Shown: positions 11,008-23,255, numbered from the stretch's first letter. The stretch: 64,000 bases of DNA from Trichobilharzia szidati (GCA_944472155.2 OX235277.1:18548804-18612803); one strand, 5' to 3'. The notes: generated from the sequence alone by a model not told the origin. Numbers and translations: made by a program.

Positions 11008-11800
11008 AGTCTTAATAGATAGAGCCTATCATACTTCTAATGGTTGCAGTTTAACTGCCTTACAATACACAAGTGAATGCGAAATTCCATCAAAAGATAT
11101 ATACCCCCAATCCAACCTATCAAACCAAAAGCCCCCAAGGAAAGCACAAAGAAAATCGCCTTCCCATTTATAAAGGACATCTCAGAAATCACTACAAGAC
11201 TCTTCAAACCTTTAGGAATTGACGTCGTACACAAACCAACAAAGTCACTTCATTCAATTCTATGTCAACCAAAAGACTCAACAGCGAAAGAAGATAAAAA
11301 CAATATCATCTACAAAATAAATTGTATCAACTGCGAAAAACACTACATTGGTCAAAGTGGAAGTCCCCTTCGTCTTCGTATCCACGAACATAAGCTAGCT
11401 GTCAAAAGACATGATATCCACTCCCTCATATCACTACATACAGACAACCACGGACATCAATTCGACTGGGACAAAGTTCAAATATTAGACAGAGGAAACA
11501 ACAAGAATGATAGAGAATTTTTAGAAGCCTGGTATTACAGTGAATCATCAATCAATAGACACATCGAGATTGACAACATTTACCAACCGATAAGAAAGAA
11601 ACCTCGCATACAAAGGGTCGAAATTCAAGTCAAAGGAACCACCAGTTCCAATACAAGAAGCCTACAAGGTGTTAAAGCACACAAAAACAACCAACCACGT
11701 CCAAGGTCATCAGGAGAGATGATTAATAAACTCGTGGAGAAATCTAAAGGCTCACTTCAAATTGAAGTATGCGCTGAAGATGTCACCTAGTAGGGTGATG
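11008..11800 (+). pseudogene. Penelope-like element C-terminus, 237-codon open frame
   Basis: The long open frame at 11077-11790 is the C-terminal part of a Penelope-like retroelement. It carries the GIY-YIG endonuclease: YKINCINCEKHYIGQSG around residues 80-95, with the CxxC-like pair NCINC just before it, then RLRIHEHKLAVKRHD and, near residue 145, NDREFLEAWYYSESSINRHI. The last part is basic and low in structure. Upstream, at 11008-11040, another frame reads EVLIDRAYH, the RT-terminal motif, so a frameshift near 11075 separates RT from nuclease. The RT core is missing; this is a 5'-truncated copy. The frame is clean for 237 codons, so the insertion may be fairly young. It lies in a putative intron of the micro-exon gene, same strand. 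Confidence 0.75.
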
Positions 11801-13719
11801 AAAGCTTCGCAAATTAACTATCCAGCTCAGAGAACACAACCACACCGAAATCATCCACCTGAGCTACAAATCTTCTCTATCATTTCTACAAGTGAATGCA
11901 ATTAATAGCTTATATATGTATATATATCTCCATAGTTCATGAAATAGCAACATCATGTAAGTCATTTTCCATAATAATTTGAATCACTAATTCTGTATCC
12001 ACAAGCATCGCAAATATCAGAATATTGATGACTAATCACCGCTTTTCCTCTGAATGAAGAAAAGTAGGTCATCTGTAGCTAGAAATTTGACGCTATGTAC
12101 CATTTCAGGTACACTTAAGTCAGTGATCTTTCTTCAGAGACATTCAGAATACATGTGGTTTATAATTTTTGACCCTTCATTAACAATCTACCCATACGTT
12201 GATATGTATCTCTGGTGCTCAAGCCATAAAATTATGCAGTGTCATAGACACATTGATAGGAACCATAGTGACTGTAAAGTAAAAATTGTTCTCGTCGGTG
12301 AAAATATAGATAATAACGTATAGTGAATATGCCCACCATTTCAACATCTGCCAAATTGTTAATTGTTCCACAAAAAGGTCGAGGGAAGAGTAAGTTTAGT
12401 TACAGTAATGAATTTAACTGATTACTTTTGATGCACCAACTGACGTCATTGTCTGTTTCGTCGAAAAGAAACATTAGACTAATGTTAAGAGTCACATCGG
12501 ATATAAATAAGTTGTTGGATTTAGACTGTCGGAAAAATACAAAGTCACCCCGAAATATGATAAATAGCCAAGAACATTACACATATTTCTGAATTGAAAA
12601 CAAATACAATTTCACAATAAACAGTGAATCAACAAACGCTCAGTGAAGCTATAAAAATGTTGGAAAATGAAGGGTCAAACTGAATTGAAACTGTCTTGTT
12701 ATCATATCCACTTTAGATTATACGGAAATTTCGTCTGATATTTGAAAGCTTTAGCGACAAAATCCAGAAGATATCCATCCATTTTGTCTCGATTTGACAG
12801 TTACAAGAAATAGCTAAATTAATAAACTAGTAACCGTCAAGAAATCTGAAGAAATTCGTATGTAGCCCTAAGTAGATATCAATAAAGAATGGGCTCATTC
12901 AGCTCTATACACTTATTTTTGAACATAATAATTTTGTGCGTATATGTATGTCACTAGTTAACGAAACAAGGCGAGCAGTCGACTTCGAAATACTGAATAC
13001 AGAAAACTTCTCCATTTAGAAATTTGGGCAACATAATGGTTGAGCGAAGAATATCCCGTTGAATAATTTCGTCATGTGGTTTGACAATGTTTACGCATAT
13101 CATAGTTAGGAGTAGTGTTTTCTAAATGCTTATCAACTCAGTAGATTACAAATAATAATAATAATATGCTTGTATCTTAAAATGTACACGTGCACCACTG
13201 AATTCAATTTCAGATGAATTAAGACATTATGGTGACAATTAACGAGTAGCCTTAATTGTTAAAATTAAGCAAAAAAGTGCATAATGCAGAAAATTCGAAA
13301 AAAGTAAACAAATTAAATGACGCGTAAATGATTGTTCAAATTATAATTGTGAAAACATTTGAAGACGGAGAGGGCGAAACAATGTGACAATTGAAACAGT
13401 AACAACGGGTGTTGTCAGATTTTCACATCCATTTAGCGACTGCCAAGGTAAAGAAAGTGGCTACACGAGTGTGCTGTAGAAACAAATGATACATTTCTCC
13501 TGGTGAATTCTGTTGTTTTCAGGTGTATTTGAGAATTATTTAATGGCTTCACTTCGAAAATCTGTTCACGTATAATGAATAGTTGATACCTTCATCAAGA
13601 GAGGTAGTTTGAAGTTTTAATTCAACTTTGGTTCAATGTTGTTATGGATATACGAGTACAAAGCCAAAAAAGTCAAAATTTTAACAAAAATGTACTGGGC
13701 GAACTTCAAAGATCTACAA
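11801..13719. other. No gene recognised
   Basis: AT-rich sequence with a few short open frames lacking domains, and a short (AAT)n run near 13152. No element ends recognised. Confidence 0.35.
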
Positions 13720-13800
13720 CAAAATAGGAAATGTAGTGACTATTCATCCTTGAAAGCATTTGACAGAAGCGATCATGAATCAGCGTGAGTAATTGGATAA
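13720..13800 (+). pseudogene. Possible LINE reverse-transcriptase fragment
   Basis: The plus-strand words KAFDRSDHES (13754-13783) resemble RT motif A of RTE-type elements, where active copies read KAFDSVDHE. Nothing else around it could be matched, so it is either a very old fragment or a coincidence. Confidence 0.25.
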
Positions 13801-14491
13801 GATGTATGGTGAACTTTGTAAACCATGAATTTTCCAAAAGGTTGAAGGAACGTGGTTTCATCTCGATAGGTGTATGTATGTATTACTCAAACCCACTAGT
13901 ACGGTCACGCGGGAATTATATGGCCGGCTTTGACTAGCGCTACATATTCTGACTTCCAACTATCATATGATAACCAACTGACTGGCGAAACCTTGAGAGA
14001 CTCTGGATATTGCACTGGTGAAACATACTGTATTCATCATTTTTCTCTATTCGAGATAATCTTAGAATGATAGTAATTTCCGCTTATAGAAATGAAATCT
14101 ATTTCAGGCGACTGTAACATACTTCAGCTGAGTGAAATTCTCGAAAAAGTGCCCATTGAATGTTAGTTCACACACAATTTACTGCATTTTCATCTTCCGG
14201 TTATTTAAATAGCAATGGCATTTTTTTTATGATACTTAATAAAACGTTTTCCTAATTTCCTTATCCAATCTGCAAATCATTTTACTGTTAGACGCTAGCA
14301 CTGAAATACGTAAGGACCCATATTTGCATGTGGAAAATCAATTAATTAGTCACTGACAGTGCATTATTCACTGACCCCTTGGTTGGTATCCCAATCATAA
14401 TGACGAACTTGAAGAAGCAGGATATATGTTGCTACTACATTCGTCCTAAAATCTTAAACTGAAATATGTCGATGAAAATCACAGTATTTAG

Positions 14492-14503
14492 TGAACCTAA
14501 TCT
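14492..14503 (+). CDS. Weak candidate micro-exon, 12 nt
   Basis: TGAACCTAATCT lies between TATTTAG and the donor GTGAGT. In phase 1 it reads Asn-Leu-Ile with no stop. The pyrimidine tract is poor, so this may be chance. Confidence 0.15.
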
Positions 14504-15465
14504 GTGAGTCAGCTTGATCTTTCTTTTATCAGAAATATAGATTAGGTATACCACTCACCGTGCTCACGGATGTTCCAGTGTCTGCTCAATATATATTTAA
14601 AATAATCAGGTGTAATAGAAGAAAGTCAATTTTATAGTGAGTGACGTTGTAGGCTCCGAATACGACAGTCATTTACGATAAAACGAAAATAAGCATTTTT
14701 GAGTTATGCACAACAGACTGGACAATGAAGCTGACAAATTCCTTATGTTTCATCAGCATTAGAATAGCTGATTGTGAAAGGATAATCATGTAAAGATGGT
14801 ATTAGATGTAGTCCCATAAGCAATGTTTAAGTTATGGAGTCACAGGATGTAGCTTCTTGAAGCATTCTTCTTATCGTCAATGTCATCCACTGACTAGAAC
14901 CATAAACTAACGAATGTGACAATTTCTATGCATACCTATAAAATTCACTGTTACATTGATTCGGGATTGAAAGCTCATTCTGTGTTAGATTTGTAAGACT
15001 GGGTCAAGAAATATTATCCTGCCTGTTTTGTGGACGTGGCGCCCACAGTGGCTGAGTATGTACTGCTATAACGGGGCACGTAATCAGTTCTGCTCATCTA
15101 ACTTCTTTTTTTAAACTTATTATGGTATAGAGGGTCAAAATAAGTCTTTGGAAGTCGTCATGTTCTGGTATTTATTTGCATTGGTGAATCCCTTAAATAC
15201 GTATATGGAGTTCCACTTTATACGGAGGAAAGTAGCCTGTACAATGACTATATGCATCTTGGATACGATTCCAGACTTCAGTATGGTCAATGCATTGGTG
15301 GTATTACCATTTTCTCTTGTGATTTTGGTAATAAAGTCATTAACATCAACTTTTTACATACTTTCCGTTTATTATTTCTCATTTCTTAAAAAGTTTAGTG
15401 CTTTTGTCATGTTACGTTATGGCTGAGTATAAAAAATGACTTTTATTCCGTTTATATCCGTTCAG

Positions 15466-15471
15466 AAGAAG
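15466..15471 (+). CDS. Candidate micro-exon, 6 nt
   Basis: AAGAAG follows a pyrimidine-rich acceptor (TTTATATCCGTTCAG) and precedes GTGAGAT. It is in register with phase 1 and adds two codons (Lys-Glu if it follows the 3272 exon). Being so short, it rests on splice-site quality alone. Confidence 0.25.
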
Positions 15472-16489
15472 GTGAGATAATTATTAAATATTTTTTGTAA
15501 TTATTTATGCATCCATTGCATTGAGATTAAGAGAAATGCCAGTGTAATAATGTTGTAATGAGTCTCTACCACATATATTTTGCATGAACGCTTTCTCTAC
15601 TCTGAGATAATACTTCCAAGTGATCCAAAGAATTCACTGCCTAGAATGTGAGTTGACAAAGCAAAATTAGGGTGTTGAAGTAGTGGTTGTTCATATTCAT
15701 CAGAATCACATGGATTTATTTGTAAAGATAAATTGATTGTCATAATATTCATGTAGTATTCCAGATCTGATTATTAATACAAAAGATCTCTCAAGCGTTT
15801 TTCCGGAGAAACCTTACTGATGTACCACTTGTCTAATGGAAAATATGTTAGAAAATTCTCAGAAGTCATGTGACAACCTCACTACTGGGTGGAATAATAA
15901 AATATACTTTCATGAAAGCCTTGAGGGAGAGGTCGGAGATGTAATGCAGCATTACCACGAAAATATGTGTGGAAGAACACTGGAAATCGCCGTAGGTGAC
16001 TCTGAAGAGAACTTGTGCGTCTGTCTGAAGAAAAAATAAGAAGCAAGACAGCTGCTGACTATTGAAGGAAACCTGAAAGTCGATTGAGTAGGGACGAATG
16101 GTGAGACAGAAGATGGAACAGACGGACAACCTTAAGAGAAGCTGAAAATTAAATCAGGTAATCAGGTTGCAATCGGTGACGAGATTATCACAGATAAAGT
16201 CAATGAAAAATAGACAGCTCAACATAATAACAATGAGCTGACAGCGTCAAAGAACTTCGGAACTGATCAAAATCTATGCCTTATCAAGATAAATCATTGA
16301 CAGTCACGATGCAGTGGTCTTGAATTTTGAAAAGCTACTGAACTCTAGAATGTTAGAAAGACTAATCAGAATACATGTAGAAGCTCTGCATGCCAACTCG
16401 CAGATCACAGCAAATATGCTTATGGCACTGATCAGGAATGTTGAGAAGGAAGCAAAAGTACCTACATATAAGGGATAAGAAAACAAAGT

Positions 16490-17895
16490 CCCCCCAAAGA
16501 AAAGCTACTGAAGTTCAAGTAGGAAGGAGTTAAAGATAGGATTTTTCCTAAAGCAATACAAATTGATTCAGAGACTGCCATAAATGTGCTCATGAAATCA
16601 TTACAAATGCTTGGAGAGAATAAAGCGTACCTAGTTATTGCAGTAAAGGCTACAGATGTAGAGCAGCTTAGGTTATTAAAAGGGCCCCCGCGAAGTCAAA
16701 GGCCTAATCGTGCTGAAACAAATATTAATTAGCTTCACCCTGGAGAGACTAATTCATTCTCTGTATGAAGAAGTAAGATTCGGGAAAAGCAAATCATAAC
16801 TTGATCAAATTGTAACGCTACGGATCATCATGAAACAGTGCCTAAAATAGCAGTCAAATGTCAACCTCAATTTGAGTGTTTTTTAAACAGCCTTAAGCTG
16901 CATTGAATGTAAAGGGACTTGGAAACTGTTTCGACGCTGCGACCTCTGTTACAAAACTTCACCAAATTAAATCGACAGCCATATTACATTGGTACTTGTA
17001 AAGTGATTCACAACAGAAAACTCATAGAAGTGTTTGATGAAAGAAGGCTGACTACTATCACCAAAGTTATCCCTGATTCTGATGGACTAAACCATGCGGC
17101 AGACAGTAGGGTGCGACAAGTCTGTGTTACTTTCGACTGATGAGATAACTGTAAGAGTGTGGGCGCTTCATGGACTATTTGTCTCCAGTATCTCACTAAC
17201 TAGATTTTCTACATGCCAAAACCAACAACCTAGCGGAAAAGGCAGGTGGAAACGAGAGGATTCCGGATTACCATGAAGAATACGGAGGTGATGAGATTAC
17301 ATAAAGACCAGCAATAGTAAGCATCAATCACTGACACAGGAAGAAATTCAAACGAAGTCACTTCTTTCAATTTTCTAGTCAGCGTCTTTTCAGCAGCAAG
17401 TGGTACGGACGTCAAAGCCATCAAGGATCAGAATGGCAAGACCGGAAATCTACTGTACTCAGCATAAAGAACATGATATTGATTGCCAGCATGAGAGTCA
17501 ACTTAGTTTGTCTTTGTGTTTCACAGAATTGCATTGCCAACAATATCATTTTGAACCAGCTTTGAGTATTTGTGGGCAAATGGCAATGAACCCACAGAGA
17601 AACTCCTGCCGAAATAATATGCCGAATAAAGTACAGTTCGACTGAATGCACTCTGAGAACACCTTTCAATGATATCAAGTGTCATGTCATCCAGTAGAAA
17701 CTGTATGGGGAGCAAAGAGTTTGGCCTGGATCCCAGTGTGATATGAAGCTGATAGTGTGAAGAGGTGAAGAAAATGTATGGGCAATCAAGGAGCTTGTCA
17801 CAAAAGACTGCAGGTACCAGGAGGAAAAATATACTCTGCTGAAGACAAATGATCCGCTAGGAACACAAGGGAATTATAACATGATAATAAATATT
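16490..17895 (+). pseudogene. RTE-clade LINE relic, plus strand
   Basis: Order of motifs fits an RTE reverse transcriptase. About 16560-16600 reads IDSETAINVL, like the active DIETSVNVL. About 16690-16730 reads PREVKGLIVLKQILI, like the PGKVFNRVLLNRM region. About 16785-16830 reads GKSKS, a stop, LDQIVTLRIIMKQCL, matching the SCIDQIATLRIIIEQS motif. At 16970-17040 TCKVIHNRKLIEVFDERR matches CQVIHNGKLTESFEVKTG. The element ends near 17890 with AACACAAGGGAATTATAACA, the tail also seen at 54430. Dense stops and frameshifts show it is long dead. The open frame at 16919-17140 is part of it and not a gene. Confidence 0.6.
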
Positions 17896-19815
17896 TACTG
17901 GCTTTCGTGCTTACTCACATCAATCCAAATCCATTCTATATATATATATATGAGTACAATCTCTTATTTGCTTCGAAATCTTCCACATCGTACATGAAGC
18001 GGTTAGACGGCAGTTTCTGCCACAGATTGCCACAAAATCTCACCGTATACACTACTTTGGTCAAATAAATACTTGCTCTTTGAATAAACAATAGTGATCC
18101 CGAAATATTTCCCTGCCCCGCAACTGTGTTTCTCAACTACGTGAGTGTCGGTATAAATTTCAACAAATATTTGCATGTGTTGCCTACAACGCAGCTGAAA
18201 TTCATTAAAAATATGATGAAAACACTTTGTGATCGTCAGTGTTAAAATTTTTATTCAGTTGAAACCATTACTCGTTGATCGAGAATGTAAAGTTCAAATA
18301 GCGTATTAGCTTATTTGCATTGATAAAATTATCTTCAATCATTTCAATATGTATTCTGAAATCTGGTTTATTCAATCACTTTTACATCAGAGCAACAAAG
18401 TAAATATTCAAATGTTATCAGTGTGAAGAGATTTCATACCTTTGCGTATATTAAATTTTTAGATATTATTTTATTTGAAAAACGTTTTTGAATAATTGTA
18501 TGTTGTATGGTATGAGCTCTGTGAGATGTACAAGCTAAACAGAATCTGTCGCATCGTTAATATCGTTTAGAGAGAGTGGAGATACATTCCGTAATTTGTG
18601 ATTACACCTAGGAATAACAATACTTGAGGCATGATAAATATTTAGGTAACCTGGGAATGTGATTCCACATCAAAGATATTATCATTAGGAGAAAACATTT
18701 AACTTTAGTGTCAAGTATTACACTGTGGCTAACTGACTACCTAATTAAGAGGATCATTTAACTCCTGGATTTCTCTCGTAAATTTCTTGACACGCAGTTT
18801 CCATAAATAAATTTTTCCCTCAATCTAACTCAAATTATAGTAAGCGATATGTAAGAGAAGAACTCGGAGTGATGTCCGCTGTAAAGCTAACTATTTTGAC
18901 AGAATGAAAGATTTCCCTAATGTTACACCATAATAAAGAAATTAATATCCTGGTTAATACTAAAGAACGTTTCAGTAAGTGTACTTTTTACTGTGAATAG
19001 TGAGTTCCCTGAGAGTAGGCTGCGTTTTGTGAATTTAAATTTCTAGGAGGTAACTTAGACATTCTGAATGTATTTTATACTGATGGAGGGAAAATGCTTA
19101 GAATTGTTTAGAATGGTTACTTTGTGGCACTCTCATGAACGCGATCGTACTTGGAAGTGACATTTGCGAATAATCTGATATTTGTCTCATGGTGTTCTGT
19201 GCACTAAACTTGTTCCTGTGAAGACTGTCATAAGGAATCAACTATATCAAACAGAAAAAGACGACATATATGATGGTGCAATAAGTGGACGTTCAAAGGC
19301 GGGAAAACAAATGAGAATACTTGTGACTGTTTCTGTCATTTGAACAGTTGCCTTAATTATAATTCCACAACCAGCCCCATCTCTGATATCGCTAATGTTA
19401 CTAGTCTGCTGAATAGATTCAGTGCAAAGAGTTCACCACAAAGTCAAACAATATCATTTTGAAAAGTATGTCACAATATGATATTCATGTTGCTTCTTAA
19501 TAAAAATGCTTTGTGTGCATTTCAGTTGCAGTTATAGGATGATGTAATTATTGGCTGGGTCTACATTCATTGAGAGCTGAATACAGTGGCGCAAGATGTT
19601 AATGCAGCTGAGGCAAGATTTGATACGTAAAGAATGAAGTTTAGATACGAAAGGCAAATAACTAAACAAATACTCAAAATGATGTGATATTAATTTCCCC
19701 CCCCCTCATATTCGTGGGATTTAACTTAATTGTAACAAAATTGATTTCGCTACTTCACTTTGCTGCTAGAATCTCTCACAACCTGCAAATTCTACCAAAA
19801 ATGTTTTATTCTCAG
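17896..19815. other. Intron-like sequence, no gene recognised
   Basis: AT-rich; holds the weak candidate micro-exon at 18966 and a short TA run near 17938. No domain or element end seen. Confidence 0.3.
18966..18974 (+). CDS. Weak candidate micro-exon, 9 nt
   Basis: AACGTTTCA precedes a consensus donor GTAAGTG and follows CTAAAG. Phase 1 reads Arg-Phe plus one split codon. The upstream tract is purine-rich, so the acceptor is doubtful. Confidence 0.15.
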
Positions 19816-19827
19816 AGGACATTGAAG
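19816..19827 (+). CDS. Candidate micro-exon, 12 nt
   Basis: AGGACATTGAAG is framed by a strong acceptor (TGTTTTATTCTCAG) and a strong donor (GTGAGTG). In phase 1 it reads Asp-Ile-Glu with split codons at both ends. It is one of the best pairs in the window. Confidence 0.45.
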
Positions 19828-19873
19828 GTGAGTGTAGGTATTTTATTGTGCATTTTGTCAGCTCTTATTTCAG

Positions 19874-19891
19874 CAAAAATACATGGAAACC
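19874..19891 (+). CDS. Candidate micro-exon, 18 nt
   Basis: CAAAAATACATGGAAACC follows a very good acceptor (CAGCTCTTATTTCAG) and precedes GTATGC, a weaker donor. Phase 1 reads Lys-Ile-His-Gly-Asn. It is only 46 nt after the previous candidate, so that intron would be extremely short; the two may be alternatives. Confidence 0.25.
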
Positions 19892-20354
19892 GTATGCAAT
19901 TCCATGGGATGTGAGGATTTCTCGTTGTTAGACGACTGGAGGCAACAGGAGATCCTGAACATGGATGCTTTGTTTCATGGCGCTCACTTGTATGTTATCT
20001 TCAAGAATTTCATGTCGTTTCTGAGACTGGAACCTGCATCACACAGTTGTGCAATCATAGACACTTCACTTAGGTTATTCGTTTTTTCAGTTGACCTATC
20101 GTGACACTAAAATTGATGCTATGTTTGGGCATTAGGAAGAAACTAATTTCGTGTATCTAGTGCCTGGTTAAATGCAAACTGAATTCTATCGTCGATGGAA
20201 ACAATCATGATTCGCTCATGAACTTTCAGTTCCAGTGACTGTGATTATTCTTAGTACGTCACTATAGTTATAACATGTGCAGCTTATATTCACTTTCCAA
20301 TCGAATGCTGAAAATGGAATGTGAAAACCGGAGAAAACAATCTGAATTTATTTT

Positions 20355-20594
20355 CACCAATAGCGACTGTATCATGCAACAATAAATTTGGGAACAGATT
20401 AATACCGAAAAAACTGAGATCAGAACTGTTTCATTGAGAGAACAGTGCTTTGAGCTCAGGAGACAGCAAGAATATACACTATGTATTTGAACTAAAGTTT
20501 ATTACCAATACGTCAAAATAGGCATCATATAGACAATAGCAAATTCGAACTTGTATTGATGGAAGCTGTGGACAGCTGTGCATTAAATAAAAGC
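20355..20594 (+). repeat. Duplicated intron block, copy A
   Basis: This block resembles 21751-22088 (copy B): both contain GCGACTG or TCGACTG followed by T(A/T)TCATG(C/T)AAC, then GGATCAGAA or GATCAGAA with ACGTTT or ACTGTTT, and end with AAATAAAAGCC. Copy A ends 134 bp before the candidate exon at 20728 and copy B 152 bp before the one at 22240. The pattern fits duplication of an intron plus micro-exon unit. An old transposon family would be the alternative. Confidence 0.45.
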
Positions 20595-20727
20595 CTCACT
20601 AGGAATTTTGCCTAACATTTGTTGATATCACCTAAAATGTCATGGATTCAACATCAATGATTTAATTCATCAGTATGAGTTTGCATAAACTTCGAAAACT
20701 AACAATAATAAATTTACTTCGTTTCAG

Positions 20728-20733
20728 AATGGC
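20728..20733 (+). CDS. Candidate micro-exon, 6 nt
   Basis: AATGGC lies between AATTTACTTCGTTTCAG and GTAAGC. Phase 1 reads a split codon and Trp. Its acceptor resembles that of the exon at 22240, and both follow copies of the same duplicated block. Confidence 0.3.
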
Positions 20734-20784
20734 GTAAGCATTCTATTTTTTAAACGTACTTATTTACCTTCACCAAAGTTAGGT

Positions 20785-20860
20785 ATTTGAAGGGAGTTTT
20801 ATTACTGACAGGTCGAATCAGAAGATTACTGTGACGTGTAGATGATAGTTATCAATGACC
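20785..20860 (+). repeat. Partial copy of the duplicated intron block
   Basis: GTTTTATTACTGACAGGTCG, then AATCAGAAGATTACTGTGAC resembles 23590-23640 (GTTTTATCACTGAGACGTCG, then AATCAGATGACATTCACAAC) and, more weakly, the later parts of copies A and B. Confidence 0.4.
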
Positions 20861-21164
20861 GCGCGAAATGTGGAAACCTTAGAAATTTCTTCACTTTGTG
20901 CATTGAAATATCCCGTAATATTCCTTTAATTTGCTCACAGTTTGATGAATTGATACCCCTATGTTTAATTTTGTCGTCAATATTTTGTGTGCAACATATC
21001 CGGTGGCTCGCTTAAATCGCTGCGCTAACATCAAAATGGCTATACTCATTTGCACTTCTGATTGTTATAAACGTGCAATTATATCAAATGAGCAATACAT
21101 GAACTCGCGTGCATATTTAATTAGTGAAGAGAAAATATACAGAATTGGTTCAAACCACGGCAGG

Positions 21165-21290
21165 TGCGTACCGATGAAGACTCCAATACTTGAATGAATC
21201 AGTTGTCCAGTACTCCCTGGTTTTCTAATGCTTATCTAACTAATTTCAGCTCATGATTAAGTACTCCGACCAATCATACAAAATCCCTTA
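21165..21290 (+). repeat. SINE fragment with degenerate hammerhead core
   Basis: GGTTCAAACCACGG just upstream (21148) looks like box B. Then GTGCGTACCGATGAAGA, TGAATCAGTTGTCCAGTACT and CCCTGG, followed by TTTCAGCTCATGATTAAG, follow the same order as the minus-strand copy at 54460-54660. Stem I (GTAC with GTAC) and the core ATGAAGA are kept, but stem II is lost, so it is a ribozyme relic. Confidence 0.45.
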
Positions 21291-21513
21291 AAATCATTAC
21301 TTGGGAATTGGTTTTCTACTCAAATGCAGCAACCCTATGAAAAATGATGTACTTCAGATCAGTGCTTTGCATGCAAATTCTATAGGAAGAAAAAATGTTT
21401 TGGAAATACACTGAAAGTTTCTGTGATATAATTTCGCATATTATGTGAAATAAAGCTTTGCCATTATTATTATTTATAATAATTTCTATCAAAAATTAAT
21501 ACGCTTATTTCAG

Positions 21514-21525
21514 ACAAGCCTAAAT
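21514..21525 (+). CDS. Candidate micro-exon, 12 nt
   Basis: ACAAGCCTAAAT follows ATACGCTTATTTCAG and precedes GTGAGG. Phase 1 reads Lys-Pro-Lys. The 27 bases before it (starting TATCAAAAATTAA) closely resemble those before the 22240 exon (starting TATCAAAAATAAA), which supports shared ancestry of the two introns. Confidence 0.4.
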
Positions 21526-21750
21526 GTGAGGATATTAAATTCTTGCGCATTACTTTGCCACCATCTTCTGAGATGACTTAATAATTTGAATAAGTTGAAC
21601 GATACATAAATAATAACATCTTTTCGGTTTGGAATGAACACTGAACAAGGATATATATTGTATTATTGGGGTTATTACTATGAAACACACTCATTTTCGC
21701 TTCGAGTAAGCAGAATTGAATGCATAAACACAAATATATCAAAGCTGGTT

Positions 21751-22088
21751 CAGTCAGATGTCGACTGTTTCATGTAACATTAAAGTGGTTACACGGATAA
21801 TTACCGGAAACATTTGGATCAGAAACGTTTTAATGATAAAACAATACTTTGTGTTCATGACATAGCATAAAAACTACCTGAAATGAAGTTAAGTGACAAC
21901 CATCAGTAGTCACCTTCACAGCCTGAAGAAATATCCTCAATACACAAATGATGTTCTTCCGAAATGTGAGAAATGTACTCATTTGCACCAACAAGTATTA
22001 TTTACTTAAACAAGTGTTTATCACAGACGCGTCGATATAGGCGACATAATGATGAAAGCCATAAACAGCTCAGCAACAAATAAAAGCC
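21751..22088 (+). repeat. Duplicated intron block, copy B
   Basis: Partner of copy A at 20355-20594, longer through insertions. The shared end AACAAATAAAAGCC sits 152 bp before the micro-exon candidate at 22240. Confidence 0.45.
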
Positions 22089-22239
22089 ACATTCGGTTTT
22101 TTAATCTCTACGACCGAATGTATTTCCATGTTCATTTGATTTATTAGAAATTCGACAGGTTCACACTCACTGCCTTATTTTACCAGTGCTACTTCTCAAA
22201 CACTACAAAATTTATCAAAAATAAATTTTGTTTTCTTAG

Positions 22240-22248
22240 ATGACGGGG
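22240..22248 (+). CDS. Candidate micro-exon, 9 nt
   Basis: ATGACGGGG lies between AATTTTGTTTTCTTAG and the full consensus donor GTAAGTAT. Phase 1 reads Asp-Gly plus split codons. It has both sites of high quality. Confidence 0.45.
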
Positions 22249-22870
22249 GTAAGTATGATAAATATCAATATATTGCTTTAACCTCAATTTCTTATAACAA
22301 GTTGCTTCTGTCAAGCAACTTTAAATTCCACACGATGTCAGCGATACATAGTTTGAGAGAAATATATATATAGAGAGAGAGCCAACCCGTTTGTTCCGAT
22401 TATGGACAGTAGGTCATTGTGTTTTCAATATATGTAGAGCATGAATTCTCTATCCCTTCGAATATGTGTTTATAAAGACAGATCCTAACTGCTTTTACGA
22501 TTTGCGTTTTGGTTCATTATAAGATTTCTCTTGAGAGAATAAAGAAGTGTATTTGATGAGTGTCAAGTTTTGTTTCTCAGAATTTCTATATTGCGTCATC
22601 TGCACACACCTAGATTGAATATTTGAGCAGATTTTTATTTAAGACGCCTAAGTAGGGTAAATACTGTTAACAAACTAATGCGCGATGTATTGGTGAGACT
22701 TATATATCACTAGACGGTGGTTGAAAGCCCCAAGGCAACTTTTGAGTCTGTAGAGTAGAAAGTTCCCCTACATTCGATTCACTTAAATTTGGACAAATTC
22801 AGTTTCGATACTTCATTTCGTCTGCATCATTTTTTATACACTATCAAATCCAAACAAATTTTTTTGTCAG

Positions 22871-22882
22871 AGGATTATTTTC
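22871..22882 (+). CDS. Candidate micro-exon, 12 nt
   Basis: AGGATTATTTTC follows CAAATTTTTTTGTCAG, the longest pyrimidine run of the set, and precedes GTAAGTAT. Phase 1 reads Asp-Tyr-Phe. Like the exon at 19816 it begins AGGA and is 12 nt long. Confidence 0.5.
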
Positions 22883-23046
22883 GTAAGTATACTTACTTTT
22901 TGTATTTGATTAGATTTTACTTTCAAGCACAGTCTAATACGTGGAAGTTTAGTATTCCACAGCCTATAATAACTTCATGTCTATGGATAAGTGACATTCA
23001 AATAAACTGACTTCAATTTATGTAAAATATTTTTGACTATATGTTT

Positions 23047-23255
23047 TGATGATTAATAAAATTCGAATAAATCTGCTGAAGAAGCTGTGACTTACACAGC
23101 AAAACGTTCAGAAAACTTTGTTTTGTTTCTTCTTAAGCACGATGGGATTAATTTAAATAATTTATAATGAATCAATCTGATTCGGTGCTCAAAGTATTTC
23201 AAGAAGTTCTTAACACCTACGGTCTGGAAACTTATAAGAATTTCGTGGTTTGAAA
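23047..23255 (+). repeat. Dispersed repeat with Penelope-like tail, copy 1
   Basis: About 200 bp shared with 36066-36262 in the same orientation: AATTCGAATAAATCTGCT, GAAGAAGCTGTG, then a run ending TTCTTAACACCTACGGT. The words GAAGAAGC and GCAAAACGTT are typical of Penelope-like 3' ends. No coding sequence. Confidence 0.5.

Larger units (their letters stand above)
13801..16489. other. No gene supported
   Basis: The open frame at 15148-15426 encodes 92 mostly hydrophobic residues but has no recognised domain. Candidate micro-exons at 14492 and 15466 lie here and are listed separately. Confidence 0.3.

Noticed and set aside
18839..18860. 10-nt unit TAAGCGATAT before GTAAGAG
   Set aside because: Not a multiple of three, begins with a stop-like TAA and has a poor acceptor.
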